From positions 1-35,685 of the forward strand of contig SFCB01000211.1 in assembly GCA_004367505.1 (NCBI GenBank): DNA of 35,685 nt, written 5' to 3'. Source of the stretch: Chloroflexi bacterium OHK40 (GTDB lineage Bacteria > Chloroflexota > Chloroflexia > Chloroflexales > Chloroflexaceae). Numbering within the stretch: the stretch's first letter is position 1; the number at the start of each line of letters is the position of its first letter. Below, piece after piece: positions 15,814 to 24,427 of the stretch. The translations under genes and the position numbers were made by a program. The notes beneath the pieces were generated by a model. That model ran no database searches and was not told the DNA's origin. It saw nothing but the letters and a program-made list of their open reading frames with translations.

Positions 15814-17292
15814 ATGTCCGTAGCGATCGACGAGCAGGCGTCTATGCTGCCAGCACCCGAGGCTTCGGCGCCCGTCGCCCATGTGCGGTCGAGGCCACTC
15901 CTGAGCGGGCTGACACCAGCACAGCGCTTTATGATCGCGAGCTTCGCGATTCTGCTCGCTGGCATGGCGGGGATCGGATGGTGGATCAGCACGCAGATCG
16001 AGCGCAGCGTTCTCAATCGGACTGCCTTTACCACCGCCCTCTACGTTGACAGCTTTGTAGCTGGCCCCTTGCAGGAGCTTGTCAGTCGCGACACCCTCTC
16101 GCCGGCCGCCGTCGCGGAGTTGCGCCGCCTGCTCGACGGCACTGCTCTTGGCAAGGAAGTGGTGGCCTTCAAGGTGTGGAACCGTGAGGGTGAGGTGATC
16201 TACAGCGCCGACCCGGCGCTGATCGGTCGGCGCTTTCCGATCGAAGGGGAGCTCCAATACTCGTTGAACGGTCGCGTCGCTGCGGAGTTGAGCGATCTGG
16301 ACGAGGCGGAAAACGTGAACGAGCGCACCCGGGCCGACCGGCTGCTCGAGATCTACAGCCCCGTTCGGGCCGAGGGCGATGGCCGTGTGATCGCCTCGGT
16401 GGAGTTCTACCAGCGCGTCGATGAGCTCGAGGCGCTGATCGCCGGCGCGCAGCAGCGCTCCTGGCTGATCGTGCTCGCCGTAACGGCGGCCATGTATCTC
16501 CTCCTTGGCGGCTACGTCCACCGCTCGAGCCGTACGATCGTCCGCCAGGACGCCGAGTTGCAGGCGCAGGTGGCCCGCCTGACGGAGGTGCTCGCCCAGA
16601 ACGAGGAGCTCACTGAGCGGCTCCGCAGGGCCGCGGCCCGCGCGACCGCCTACAATGAGCGCCTCCTGCGGCGGATCAGCGCCGAGCTCCACGATGGGCC
16701 GGCGCAGTACCTTGGTCTGGCTATCCTCCGGCTGGATCGCGTAGCGGCCGCTGTTGAGCAGTTGCCCGCCGCTACCACTACCCTCGGCGACGATCTCGAC
16801 GCCATCCAGAGCTCGCTCACCCAGGCCATGCAGGAGGTGCGGGCGATCTCGGCAGGGATCGGGCTGCCCCAGCTCGACCAGTTGAGCCTCGCCGAGGTGG
16901 CCAGCCGGGCTGTGCGAGCCCATGAGCGCCGTACACGCACCAGTGTCGATCTGTGTGTCGCCGACCTCCCTGAGCAGGCCCACGCTTCGGTCAAAATTGC
17001 GGTCTACCGGGTGATCCAGGAGGGCCTGAACAACGCTACACACCACGCGGGTGGTGCTGGCCAGCGCGTCGAGCTCCGTAGTGCCGGCGACAGCGTGCAG
17101 CTCTGGGTGACCGACGCGGGGCCGGGTTTCGCGCCTCCGCCCCCCGGCGATTGGGGTGAGCACATGGGCCTCGCCGGGATGCGCGAGCGTGTTGAAAGCC
17201 TCGGCGGCGAGTTCGCGCTGCTCAGCCAGCCCGGCGACGGCACACGTATCTTTGCTTCGATCCCGCTCCAGATCCGCCAGGAACTGCTATGA
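15814..17292 (+). CDS. NarL-type sensor histidine kinase
   Basis: 492 residues. A cytoplasmic N-tail leads to a helix at about 40-60 (FMIASFAILLAGMAGIGWWI), then an extracytoplasmic sensor of about 150 residues resembling a dCache/PAS-like fold, and a second helix at about 225-240. A coiled coil (AELQAQVARLTEVLAQNEEL) joins it to the HisKA_3 dimerisation domain with phospho-acceptor H293 in ELHDGPAQ. The HATPase domain shows the N-box NNATHHA at about 406-412 and the G-box DAGPGF, then GLAGMRERV. It autophosphorylates on H293 and should pass phosphate to the regulator encoded next, with which it overlaps by ATGA. The signal sensed is unknown. Confidence 0.92.
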   Translation: MSVAIDEQASMLPAPEASAPVAHVRSRPLLSGLTPAQRFMIASFAILLAGMAGIGWWISTQIERSVLNRTAFTTALYVDSFVAGPLQELVSRDTLSPAAVAELRRLLDGTALGKEVVAFKVWNREGEVIYSADPALIGRRFPIEGELQYSLNGRVAAELSDLDEAENVNERTRADRLLEIYSPVRAEGDGRVIASVEFYQRVDELEALIAGAQQRSWLIVLAVTAAMYLLLGGYVHRSSRTIVRQDAELQAQVARLTEVLAQNEELTERLRRAAARATAYNERLLRRISAELHDGPAQYLGLAILRLDRVAAAVEQLPAATTTLGDDLDAIQSSLTQAMQEVRAISAGIGLPQLDQLSLAEVASRAVRAHERRTRTSVDLCVADLPEQAHASVKIAVYRVIQEGLNNATHHAGGAGQRVELRSAGDSVQLWVTDAGPGFAPPPPGDWGEHMGLAGMRERVESLGGEFALLSQPGDGTRIFASIPLQIRQELL

Positions 17293-17945
17293 GCCAGCCG
17301 TTGCGTGTGGTGATCATTGATGATCACCCGCTCTTCCGCGAAGGGGTTGTCCACATTCTGAAGAGCGACCCCGGGATCGAGGTGGTGGGCGAGGGCGAGT
17401 CCGCCGAGGATGCGCTATGCGCGCTGCGACAGTACCAGCCCGATATTCTTCTGCTGGATCTGGATATGCCTGGCGGGGGGCTGGCAGTGGTGGCACGGGC
17501 CGCCGAGGTGGCACCGGCGACGAAGGTGGTGGTGCTTACCGCCTCGAGTGATGAGGAGCACGCCATCGCTGCCTTCCGCGCCGGGGTGCGTGGCTACATT
17601 CTCAAGGGGGTTAGCTCCCGCGAGTTGGTGGCGATTCTGCGCAGCATCCACGCCGGGAAAGGCTATGTCCCTCCGAGCCTTGGCGCACTTTTGATCAGCG
17701 GGCTCGCTTCGCCTGCACCGCGCCCGGCCGCGCCCACGCCGCTCGTCGATCTGACCCCCCGCGAACAACAGATTCTGCTCCAGATCGCCGCCGGGCTGAG
17801 CAACAAAGAGATCGGCACGGCCTTCAACCTCACCGAGAAGACGGTGAAGTATTACGTGTCCAACATCTTGCTCAAATTGCAGGTGCGCAACCGTGTCGAG
17901 GCGGCCCTGCTTGTCCAGAAGCTGCAAGCGGCGGGGCAGCTCTGA
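17289..17945 (+). CDS. LuxR/NarL-family response regulator
   Basis: 218 residues, the usual family length. The receiver (1-125) has D11-D12, acceptor D57 in LLLDLDMPGGG, the switch Thr in VVVLTAS and Lys in GYILKGVS. A Pro/Ala linker leads to a GerE/LuxR helix-turn-helix at about 150-215 (LTPREQQILLQIAAGLSNKEI, then TEKTVKYYVSNILLKL). Its start codon overlaps the kinase stop (ATGA), so the two are translationally coupled and almost certainly form a cognate pair. Target genes cannot be read from the window. Confidence 0.93.
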   Translation: MSQPLRVVIIDDHPLFREGVVHILKSDPGIEVVGEGESAEDALCALRQYQPDILLLDLDMPGGGLAVVARAAEVAPATKVVVLTASSDEEHAIAAFRAGVRGYILKGVSSRELVAILRSIHAGKGYVPPSLGALLISGLASPAPRPAAPTPLVDLTPREQQILLQIAAGLSNKEIGTAFNLTEKTVKYYVSNILLKLQVRNRVEAALLVQKLQAAGQL

Positions 17946-17984
17946 GACGCCACCGATTCCCATCTCCTCACCGGCCCGATCTTG

Positions 17985-17993
17985 TGGTATGAT
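17985..17993 (+). promoter_or_regulatory. Extended -10 promoter candidate for the acyl-CoA ligase gene
   Basis: TGGTATGAT combines the TG extension with a 5-of-6 match to TATAAT. No good -35 box is present 17 bases upstream. Transcription would begin near 18000, about 120 bases before the ligase start. Confidence 0.35.
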
Positions 17994-18121
17994 CCACGCC
18001 CATTTCCCACAGCGCAGCCTGGGCATAGCGCAGGCCGGTCCGCTGCGGGGCTGGTTCGTGTCCGCTACGATCCAGCCCCGGCCAGCCCGGCGCCAGGCGC
18101 CAACCGTCTGGGAGGTCCCGC

Positions 18122-19786
18122 GTGGAACGACCCTGGCTCCGGCACTATGATGATGGGGTCCCGGCAACCCTGAGCTATCCGCGTGTCCCGCTCTACCGGC
18201 TGCTCGACGATACAGCCGCCCGCGCGCCCCGGCGGACGGCCACCCGCTTCTTCGGGCGCTCACAGAGCTACGGGGCTCTGCGTCAGGCGAGCGACCGGCT
18301 AGCCTATGCCCTGCGCGGCCTCGGGGTGGCCCAGGGCGACCGGGTGGCCCTGCTGCTGCCGAATGCGCCGCCTTTCCTGATTGCCTACTTCGGCGTGCTC
18401 AAGGCCGGCGCCGTTGTGGTGGCGCTCAACCCTCTGGCCAGTGCCGATGAGCTTGCGGCCCAACTCGGCGATTGCCGCGCCGAGACGTTGATCACCATCC
18501 CGCTTTTTGCCGCCACCGCCGCCGCGCTACGCTCGCGCTCCAGGGTGCGCCGGATCGTGGTGGCACGCCTGGCCGATTATCTACCGCTCCCGGCTGGCCT
18601 GCTGATGAGCCTGCGCGAGAGCCGACAGCTCAGCGCCGCCCGCGAGGCCCGGCCCCTGGAGCTGCGGGCGCTGCTCGCCTCACCCCCGCCCCCCGGCTAC
18701 GCGCCCACGCCGGTCGATCCCGGGAGCCTCGCGGTGCTGCTCTACAGCGGTGGCACCACCGGCGCCGCCAAAGGGGTCATGCTCTCCCACGCCGCCTGCG
18801 TGGCCAATGCTCACCAGATCTGTGCATGGGGCCAGCTCACGCCCGACGACCGCATCCTCGCCGTGCTGCCACTCTTCCACGGCTATGGCATGAGCGTGAA
18901 TATGAACGCCGCGCTGCTCGCTGGCGGCTCGATCGTGCTGGTGCCACGCTTTCAGGCGCGGGATGTGCTGCGGACGATCCAGCGCGAACGCCCCACCTTC
19001 CTCACCGGGGTGCCCACCATGTTCGTCGCATTCAGTGGGGTGCGCAACCTGAGCCGCTACAAGCTGAAGAGCCTGCGCGGGATCTTCGTGGGCGCCGCGC
19101 CGCTCACCCGGGCGCTCAAGGAGGAGTTCGAGGGCCGGAGCGGCGCCCGGATGATCGAGGGCTACGGGCTCACCGAGGCGGTGACGGCGATCATGTCGAA
19201 CCCCTTCCACGGCACCCATAAGCTCGGTAGTATCGGCATCCCCTTCCCCGATGTGGATGTGCGCGTCGTCGATCTGGAGCATGGACACCCACTGCCCCCA
19301 GGAGAGCTCGGGGAGATCGTGCTGCGCAGTCCCTCGCTCATGCTTGGCTACTACCGGCGCCCCGAGGCCACCGCCGAGGCCATCCGCGATGGCTGGCTCC
19401 ACACCGGCGATATCGGCTATATGGACGAGGATGGCTACTTCTATCTGACCGACCGCAAGAAAGACCTGATTATCGTCGGTGGCTTCAACGTCTTCCCCCG
19501 CGAGGTTGAGGAAGTGCTCGCTCAGCATCCGGCCGTACAGGAGGGCGCGGTGGTGGGCGTGCCCGATAGCTACGCCGGTGAGCGGGTGAAGGCCTATGTG
19601 GTGTTGCGCCCGGGCGCCCAGGCCAGCGAGGCGGAGATCATCGCGTTCCTCGCCGAACGCCTGACGCGCTATAAGGTGCCCGTGAGCGTTGAGTTTCGTA
19701 CCGAGTTGCCCAGGTCGATGATCGGCAAGGTGCTCCGCCGGGCCCTGCGAGAGGAGCCCACCCGGGAGCGCAGTGTGGCCGGGTAG
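18122..19786 (+). CDS. Long-chain-type acyl-CoA ligase (AMP-forming)
   Basis: 554 residues from a GTG at 18122 preceded by GGGAGG. It is a complete ANL-superfamily enzyme: phosphate-binding loop YSGGTTGAAKG at 208-218, the A5 motif GYGLTEA at 347-353, the hinge region TGDIGYMDEDGYFYLTDRKK at about 432-451 followed by GGFNVFPREVEEVL, and the catalytic Lys in RSMIGKVLRRAL near 536. It activates a carboxylic acid, most likely a medium or long fatty acid, to acyl-AMP and then acyl-CoA. It resembles FadD-type ligases more than acetyl-CoA synthetases. It stands alone, between a two-component pair and an amidase gene, with a hairpin after it. Exact chain length cannot be judged. Confidence 0.9.
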   Translation: MERPWLRHYDDGVPATLSYPRVPLYRLLDDTAARAPRRTATRFFGRSQSYGALRQASDRLAYALRGLGVAQGDRVALLLPNAPPFLIAYFGVLKAGAVVVALNPLASADELAAQLGDCRAETLITIPLFAATAAALRSRSRVRRIVVARLADYLPLPAGLLMSLRESRQLSAAREARPLELRALLASPPPPGYAPTPVDPGSLAVLLYSGGTTGAAKGVMLSHAACVANAHQICAWGQLTPDDRILAVLPLFHGYGMSVNMNAALLAGGSIVLVPRFQARDVLRTIQRERPTFLTGVPTMFVAFSGVRNLSRYKLKSLRGIFVGAAPLTRALKEEFEGRSGARMIEGYGLTEAVTAIMSNPFHGTHKLGSIGIPFPDVDVRVVDLEHGHPLPPGELGEIVLRSPSLMLGYYRRPEATAEAIRDGWLHTGDIGYMDEDGYFYLTDRKKDLIIVGGFNVFPREVEEVLAQHPAVQEGAVVGVPDSYAGERVKAYVVLRPGAQASEAEIIAFLAERLTRYKVPVSVEFRTELPRSMIGKVLRRALREEPTRERSVAG

Positions 19787-19820
19787 CGCGGCGCGTGGTG
19801 CTTACGCCCTGGTGGGAAGT

Positions 19821-19863
19821 GGTGCAGGTGGGGCCGCGCCAGCAGCCCCAGGGCTGCTGCACC
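19821..19863 (+). terminator. Terminator hairpin after the acyl-CoA ligase gene
   Basis: CAGCAGCC and GGCTGCTG (19840-19847 and 19852-19859) form the core stem, and the flanking GGTGCA at 19821 can pair with the TGCACC at its far side. The hairpin lies 35 bases past the stop. There is no clear U-tract. Confidence 0.5.
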
Positions 19864-19977
19864 GTCGCCCGTCCCCCTCACCCCCGGCCCCGCTCCCACA
19901 AGGGGAGATGGGAGAATTCGCATCGGGAAGCCTTCCGCTCCCCCGCTCCCAGAACGGTAGCGGGAGGCTTGCCTCCG

Positions 19978-20104
19978 CGCAGGCGGGCGTCCAGGGCGGG
20001 GCGCCTGCGGGCCTGCCCCCGCGCACGCGGGGGTGCGGATGACAGTTGTGGCACCTGCCTAGAACGTGCTGGCCTGCCCCGCGCACGCGGGGGTGCGGGT
20101 CAGG
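19978..20104. repeat. Dispersed GC-rich palindromic repeat block
   Basis: Two near-identical copies of GCCTGCCCC(C)GCGCACGCGG followed by GGGTGCGG lie 61 bases apart (from about 20011 and 20072). Each contains the hairpin CCCCGCGcaCGCGGGG. The first copy is preceded by CGCAGGCGGGCGTCCAGGG plus CGGG, which recurs exactly, inverted, at 35238-35260 together with GCCTGCCCCCGCG. This is a REP-like repeat family. Confidence 0.65.
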
Positions 20105-20139
20105 AGGTTGCAACAGCCCTGCGCCCGCAGCCCCCCTGT

Positions 20140-20168
20140 TTGCCTACCCCTGCCCCTCGTGTTAAGAT
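20140..20168 (+). promoter_or_regulatory. Probable promoter of the amidase gene
   Basis: TTGCCT at 20140-20145 and TAAGAT at 20163-20168 are 17 bases apart, each a 4-of-6 match to the sigma-70 boxes. The start of transcription would be near 20175, leaving a leader of about 38 bases that carries GAGGAGG before the ATG at 20213. Confidence 0.45.
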
Positions 20169-20212
20169 AGCGTTATCCCCACCCCGGGAACTGAACAGCG
20201 AGGAGGCAGGCC

Positions 20213-21874
20213 ATGGCGGAAGATCGGGCCAGCATGAGCCGGCGGTCGTTCTTGCGCGCGAGCGCGCTCGCCGTAGCGGTGCCGGCAGCGGCGGGCGCGG
20301 CTGCGGCCGAGAGGAAGCCGGCAGGGATGGATAGCTCCACGATTGGCGCCGCCATCTACGAGGCGAGCATCGCCGGCCTCGGCCAGGCGATGGCCGCCGG
20401 CGAGTTGAGCGCGCGTGAACTGGTGCGCGCCTGCCTTGAGCGGATCGCCCAGTTGGACCAGAGCGGTCCGACGGTGCGCTCGGTGATCGAGGTCAATCCC
20501 GAGGCGCTGTCGATTGCTGACGCCCTCGACGCTGAGCGTCGGGCCGGGCGTGTGCGCGGCCCCCTCCACGGGATGCCCATCCTCCTGAAGGATAATATCG
20601 ATACCGTTGACCAGATGCTCACCACCGCCGGCTCGCTGGCGCTGGTGGGCTCGCGGCCTACCCAGGACGCCACGGTGGCCGCCCGGCTGCGCGCGGCGGG
20701 CGCCATTCTGCTCGGCAAGACCAATCTAAGCGAGTGGGCCAACTTTCGTTCGACCCAGTCGTCGAGCGGCTGGAGTGGGCGCGGGCGCCAGACGAAGAAC
20801 CCCTACGCCCTCGACCGGAACCCGTGCGGATCCAGCTCGGGATCGGCCGCCGCCGTGGCAGCAAGCCTCTGCGCTGCAGCCCTGGGCACCGAGACCGATG
20901 GCTCGATCGTGTGCCCCTCCTCGCTCTGCGGTGTGGTGGGGATCAAGCCGACCGTTGGCCTTACCAGCCGCGCCGGCGTGGTGCCGATCGCGGAAACGCA
21001 GGATACCGTTGGCCCCCACGCGCGCTCGGTGGCCGACGCGGCCCTGGTGCTCAATGCGCTGGTCGGCCCCGACTCGCGCGATAGCGCGACGGCGGCCAGC
21101 GCCGGACGCTACCCGGCCGATTACACCGCCGCGTTGCAGCGTGGTGGGCTGCGCGGTGCCCGCATCGGCGTGATCCGTAATCCCGGCACGGTGGGCTACA
21201 GCCCTGAGGCAGACGCCATCTTCGAGGCGGCCCTTGGAACGCTGCGTGGGCTGGGCGCTGTGCTGATCGACCCGCTGCCGATCCCCGACGACGTGATTGG
21301 ATTCATCCCCGAGGAGTTTACCGTCCTGCTCTACGAGTTCAAGGCCAATCTGAACGCCTACCTGGCTACCCGCGAGCCGAACCCGCGCTTCCCGCGAGAG
21401 CCGTTCCTGCGCACCCTTGAGCAGATCATCGGCTTTAACGAGGCGGTCAAGGCGGTGGAGATGCCCTACTTTGGCCAGGAGCTCTTCCTGCTGGCCCAGG
21501 CGACCGGCGGCCTCGACGATCCGGCCTACCGCGAGGCGCTGGTGAAGAGTCGTGATGGCGCCCGCGCCGGCATCGATACGGCCATCGCTGAGAACCAGTT
21601 GGACGCGATGCTTGCCCTTACTGGCCAGCCCGCCTGGCCGACCGACTTGATTAACGGCGATCACTTCCTGGGCGCGAGCTCGTCGGGGGCCGCGCGGGCT
21701 GGCTACCCGCTGCTCTGCCTGACGGCGGGCTACGCATTCGGCCTGCCGGTCGGGATCACCTTTATGGGCGGCGCCTACAGCGAGCCGACGCTCATCCGCC
21801 TGGCGTACGACTTCGAGCAGGCGACGAACCTGCGGCGCGCGCCTCAGTACCTCCCCACTCTGCCCCTGCCTTGA
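20213..21874 (+). CDS. Tat-exported amidase-signature family hydrolase
   Basis: 553 residues. The N-terminus has a twin-arginine signal (SRRSFLRA) followed by a hydrophobic Ala/Val stretch, so the folded enzyme is exported. The amidase-signature triad is complete: K126 in LLKDNIDT, cis-Ser S207 in GSSSGSAAA, and nucleophile S231 in GTETDGSIVCPSS, with the 24-residue spacing usual between the two serines. GVVGIKPTVGLTSRAGVVPI follows, as in the family. It hydrolyses a C-N amide bond. Its substrate is unknown, and it is not the GatA of tRNA amidation because that is cytoplasmic and accompanied by GatB/GatC. A GAGGAGG ribosome site fixes the start. Confidence 0.9.
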   Translation: MAEDRASMSRRSFLRASALAVAVPAAAGAAAAERKPAGMDSSTIGAAIYEASIAGLGQAMAAGELSARELVRACLERIAQLDQSGPTVRSVIEVNPEALSIADALDAERRAGRVRGPLHGMPILLKDNIDTVDQMLTTAGSLALVGSRPTQDATVAARLRAAGAILLGKTNLSEWANFRSTQSSSGWSGRGRQTKNPYALDRNPCGSSSGSAAAVAASLCAAALGTETDGSIVCPSSLCGVVGIKPTVGLTSRAGVVPIAETQDTVGPHARSVADAALVLNALVGPDSRDSATAASAGRYPADYTAALQRGGLRGARIGVIRNPGTVGYSPEADAIFEAALGTLRGLGAVLIDPLPIPDDVIGFIPEEFTVLLYEFKANLNAYLATREPNPRFPREPFLRTLEQIIGFNEAVKAVEMPYFGQELFLLAQATGGLDDPAYREALVKSRDGARAGIDTAIAENQLDAMLALTGQPAWPTDLINGDHFLGASSSGAARAGYPLLCLTAGYAFGLPVGITFMGGAYSEPTLIRLAYDFEQATNLRRAPQYLPTLPLP

Positions 21875-22331
21875 TCTGAGCGCCGCACGCCGCGAACCGT
21901 CGCCCCGGGGCTTTGCCCACGCCCATACTGTGCGTGGGCTTCCACCGGCACGGGGCGGCCAGCCCCGCGACGGATGGCTACCACCGCAGTAGTCCCTACG
22001 GCCAGCATTCGGAGACCTGCCCGATGCACGCGCTTCAGGCCTGGTTGAAGCTCACACGCTTCCGCTCGGGCCGGGTCTTCCGTGCCGTCGACTCGCTCGG
22101 CAATCGTTGAAATCGGGCCAGAGCCATGGCGCTACGGCCAGAGAAGGGCGGCCCGGCGCCCTGGCTAGCGATTCTTTGTGAAATCCTTGCGCCGCGTGGC
22201 GATCTTTTTCCGGTACCGGCGGGCGATGAACCGTATACTGCGCACGGGGATCGCGGTGAGTTGCAGGGCCGCCACGCGTGACGGCCCCGCGCTCGGATGA
22301 CGCCATCCGGGGATAGTCGAAGGAGCGCGGC
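21875..22331. other. Intergenic region before the decarboxylase operon
   Basis: 457 bases. A long hairpin (21897-21912 with 21961-21973, enclosing GCCCACGC/GCGTGGGC at 21915-21922 and 21932-21939) follows the amidase stop and should act as its terminator. A TATACT box at 22234-22239 is a possible -10 for the operon, about 93 bases before its GTG start, but no good -35 is visible. I see no gene here. Confidence 0.5.
21897..21973 (+). terminator. Compound hairpin after the amidase gene
   Basis: Outer arms near 21897-21912 and 21961-21973 (CCGTCG...GGGGCT with AGCCCC...CGACGG) enclose a second 8-bp hairpin, GCCCACGC/GCGTGGGC. It starts 23 bases past the stop codon. Confidence 0.5.
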
Positions 22332-23876
22332 GTGGAGAGTCGTCTGGAGCGCCTGCGGGCCCTGCGTGAGGAGGCCCGGCTCGGTGGCGGCGTGGAGCGC
22401 ATTGCGCAGCAGCACCGCCGGGGCAAGCTCACCGCCCGCGAGCGCCTCGCCCTGCTGATCGATCCGGGATCGTTTCAGGAGCTCGGCGCCCTCGCCCGAC
22501 ACAGTATGAGTGACTTCGGCCTCGCCGAGGAGCGCTACCCCGGCGATGGAGTCGTCACTGGCTTCGGCAAGATCCATGGCCGGCGCGTCGCCGTGTTCGC
22601 GCAGGATTTCACCGTGCTCGGCGGCTCCTTCTCCGAGGTGCAGGCCCAGAAGATCACCCGCCTGCAGGACCTGGCCCTCGAGAGCGGTATCCCCGTGATT
22701 GGCCTGAACGACTCCGGCGGCGCTCGCATCCAGGAGGGTGTGCGCAGCCTCGCGGCTTACGGCGAGGTCTTCTTGCGCAATGTGCTCTCCTCCGGCGTCA
22801 TCCCCCAGATCTCAGTGATCCTCGGCCCCTGCGCCGGCGGCGCCGTCTACTCGCCTGCCCTCACCGATTTCGTGATCATGGCCCGCGATACCGGCTCGAT
22901 GTTCCTGACTGGCCCGGAGGTGATCCGCGCGGTTACTGGCCGTGCGGTGACGGCCTGGGAGCTCGGGGGGGCCGAGGCCCACCACCGGCGCAGCGGGGTG
23001 GCCCATCTGGTGGCGCCCGACGAGCGTGCCGCCCTGGAGCAGGTGAAGTTGCTGCTCAGCTACCTGCCCCAGAACAACACCGAAGATCCGCCTCAGCTTG
23101 CGCCCTTCGACCCGCCGGATCGCATGGAGCCAGCGCTCGATACCCTCGTGCCCGAGGATGAGCGCGTGGCCTACGATATGCAGCGCGTGATCGATCTGAT
23201 CGTCGACGAGGGGAGCTTTCTGGCCATCCAGCCCGAGTACGCGCCGAACGCGATCGTTGGCTTTGCCCGCCTCGAAGGCTACGCCGTGGGCGTTGTGGCC
23301 AACCAGCCTGCGGTGCTCGCCGGGGCGCTGGATATCGACTCGTCGGATAAGATCGCCCGCTTCGTACGCATCTGCGACGCCTACAACCTGCCGGTGGTGA
23401 CGCTGGTGGATACCCCGGGCTACCTGCCAGGGGTGGAACAGGAGCACGGCGGCGTGATCCGCCACGGCGCCAAGATCATCTATGCCTACGCCGGGGCCAC
23501 GGTGCCCAAGATCGCCGTGGTTGTGCGCAAGGCGATCGGTGGGGCCTATGTGGCGATGAGCAGTAAGCAGATGCGCTGTGACCTGAACTTCGCCTGGCCT
23601 ACCGCGCAGATCGCGGTGATGGGCGCCGAGGGAGCCGCCCGCATCCTCTGGCGCGATGAGTTGCGCCGGGCCGAGGACCCGGCCGCCCGCGAGCAGGAGT
23701 TCATTGCCGCCTATCGCGAGCGCTTCTTTAATCCCTACCACGCGGCTGATCTCGGCCAGATCGATGAGATTATTGAGCCCCACGAGACGCGCCCGCGCCT
23801 CATCCGCGCGCTGGAGATCCTCCGGACGAAGGTTCAGGCCAACCCGCCTCGGAAGCACGGGCTTATCCCGCTCTAG
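22332..23876 (+). CDS. mmdA: Methylmalonyl-CoA decarboxylase alpha (carboxyltransferase) subunit
   Basis: 514 residues from a GTG at 22332. It is a full carboxyltransferase: the N-terminal segment RERLALLIDPGSFQELG, GLNDSGGARIQEGV, GPCAGGAVYSPALTDF in the first half, and VDTPGYLPGVEQEHGGVIRHG, then KAIGGAYVAMSSKQM and NFAWPTAQIAVMGAEGAA in the second half. By sequence alone it could be the beta chain of propionyl-CoA carboxylase, which is the same family. The neighbours decide: no biotin carboxylase gene is present, while a biotin carrier and the beta and delta membrane subunits of a sodium pump follow. It moves the carboxyl group from (S)-methylmalonyl-CoA, or a similar acyl-CoA, to biotin. 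Confidence 0.87.
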   Translation: MESRLERLRALREEARLGGGVERIAQQHRRGKLTARERLALLIDPGSFQELGALARHSMSDFGLAEERYPGDGVVTGFGKIHGRRVAVFAQDFTVLGGSFSEVQAQKITRLQDLALESGIPVIGLNDSGGARIQEGVRSLAAYGEVFLRNVLSSGVIPQISVILGPCAGGAVYSPALTDFVIMARDTGSMFLTGPEVIRAVTGRAVTAWELGGAEAHHRRSGVAHLVAPDERAALEQVKLLLSYLPQNNTEDPPQLAPFDPPDRMEPALDTLVPEDERVAYDMQRVIDLIVDEGSFLAIQPEYAPNAIVGFARLEGYAVGVVANQPAVLAGALDIDSSDKIARFVRICDAYNLPVVTLVDTPGYLPGVEQEHGGVIRHGAKIIYAYAGATVPKIAVVVRKAIGGAYVAMSSKQMRCDLNFAWPTAQIAVMGAEGAARILWRDELRRAEDPAAREQEFIAAYRERFFNPYHAADLGQIDEIIEPHETRPRLIRALEILRTKVQANPPRKHGLIPL

Positions 23877-24065
23877 TGGCTGGCCTCGCTGCTGGCGCGG
23901 GGTGGCAGGGCTTGTTCAGGGAGCGTCCCGGTACCACCACGAGGACCCAGTTGCGTGGCGAGCCCTTCGCCGGGCTGGATCGCCGGAGCGGGGTGCCCAC
24001 AGGGGGGCTCGCACGGGCGGGAGCGCCGGTTAGCGGGGCAATGGCAAGGAGGAGCTGAGTATCCC

Positions 24066-24425
24066 ATGGACAACCTGATCGCTGGTTTGCAGGTGACGGC
24101 CCTCGGAATGGGTCTGGTGTTCGGGCTGCTGGCCGCGCTCTGGGGCCTGCTGGCGCTGGCGGGCCGTCTGGAGCCGCCACCCACGCCACCAGCCGCGCCC
24201 CGGGTGCCTCCGGCCCTGCGAGTAACGGGCGGTGGCGCCGATGAGCTGACGCCCGAGACGCTCGCCGCGATCACCGCAGCGGTGCTGATCCACATCGCAT
24301 CCCGGCGGCGTCAGGCTGCGCCGGAGATGCGCAGCTCCTGGCCCGGCAGCCTGCTCTTCGCCAGCCGATGGGTTGCTGCCGGCCGTACCCGCCAGACGCG
24401 CCCCTACCGGCGTGAGCGAGGGTAG
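24066..24425 (+). CDS. mmdD: Small membrane subunit of the sodium-pump decarboxylase (OadG/MmdD-like)
   Basis: 119 residues from the ATG at 24066, which follows AAGGAGGAG. A single helix at about 5-30 (LQVTALGMGLVFGLLAALWGLLAL) is the OAD_gamma signature. It is followed by a Pro-rich linker, the helical segment ELTPETLAAITAAVLIHIA and a basic tail. In related pumps this chain ties the carboxyltransferase to the membrane beta subunit. It follows mmdA after 189 bases and precedes the biotin carrier by 2 bases. Confidence 0.8.
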   Translation: MDNLIAGLQVTALGMGLVFGLLAALWGLLALAGRLEPPPTPPAAPRVPPALRVTGGGADELTPETLAAITAAVLIHIASRRRQAAPEMRSSWPGSLLFASRWVAAGRTRQTRPYRRERG

Positions 24426-24427
24426 CT

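Larger units (their letters stand above)
19787..20212. other. Intergenic region with terminator, palindromic repeats and amidase promoter
   Basis: 426 bases without a gene. In order it holds a hairpin after the ligase gene, a C-rich stretch, the 19978-20104 repeat block and a promoter-like sequence before the amidase gene. Reading frames across it are low-complexity consequences of the GC-rich repeats, not genes. Confidence 0.6.

Noticed and set aside
15775-17163. 462-codon minus-strand frame opposite the histidine kinase
   Set aside because: The plus strand encodes a complete kinase with H-, N- and G-boxes; the antisense frame has no recognisable domain.
19978-20104. Possible CRISPR array
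   Set aside because: Only two repeat units with uneven context, one with a deleted base; copies also occur elsewhere in inverted form and no cas genes are present.
22332-23876. Propionyl-CoA carboxylase beta chain
   Set aside because: The family is the same, but there is no biotin carboxylase gene, and the next genes are the membrane and biotin subunits of a sodium-pump decarboxylase.
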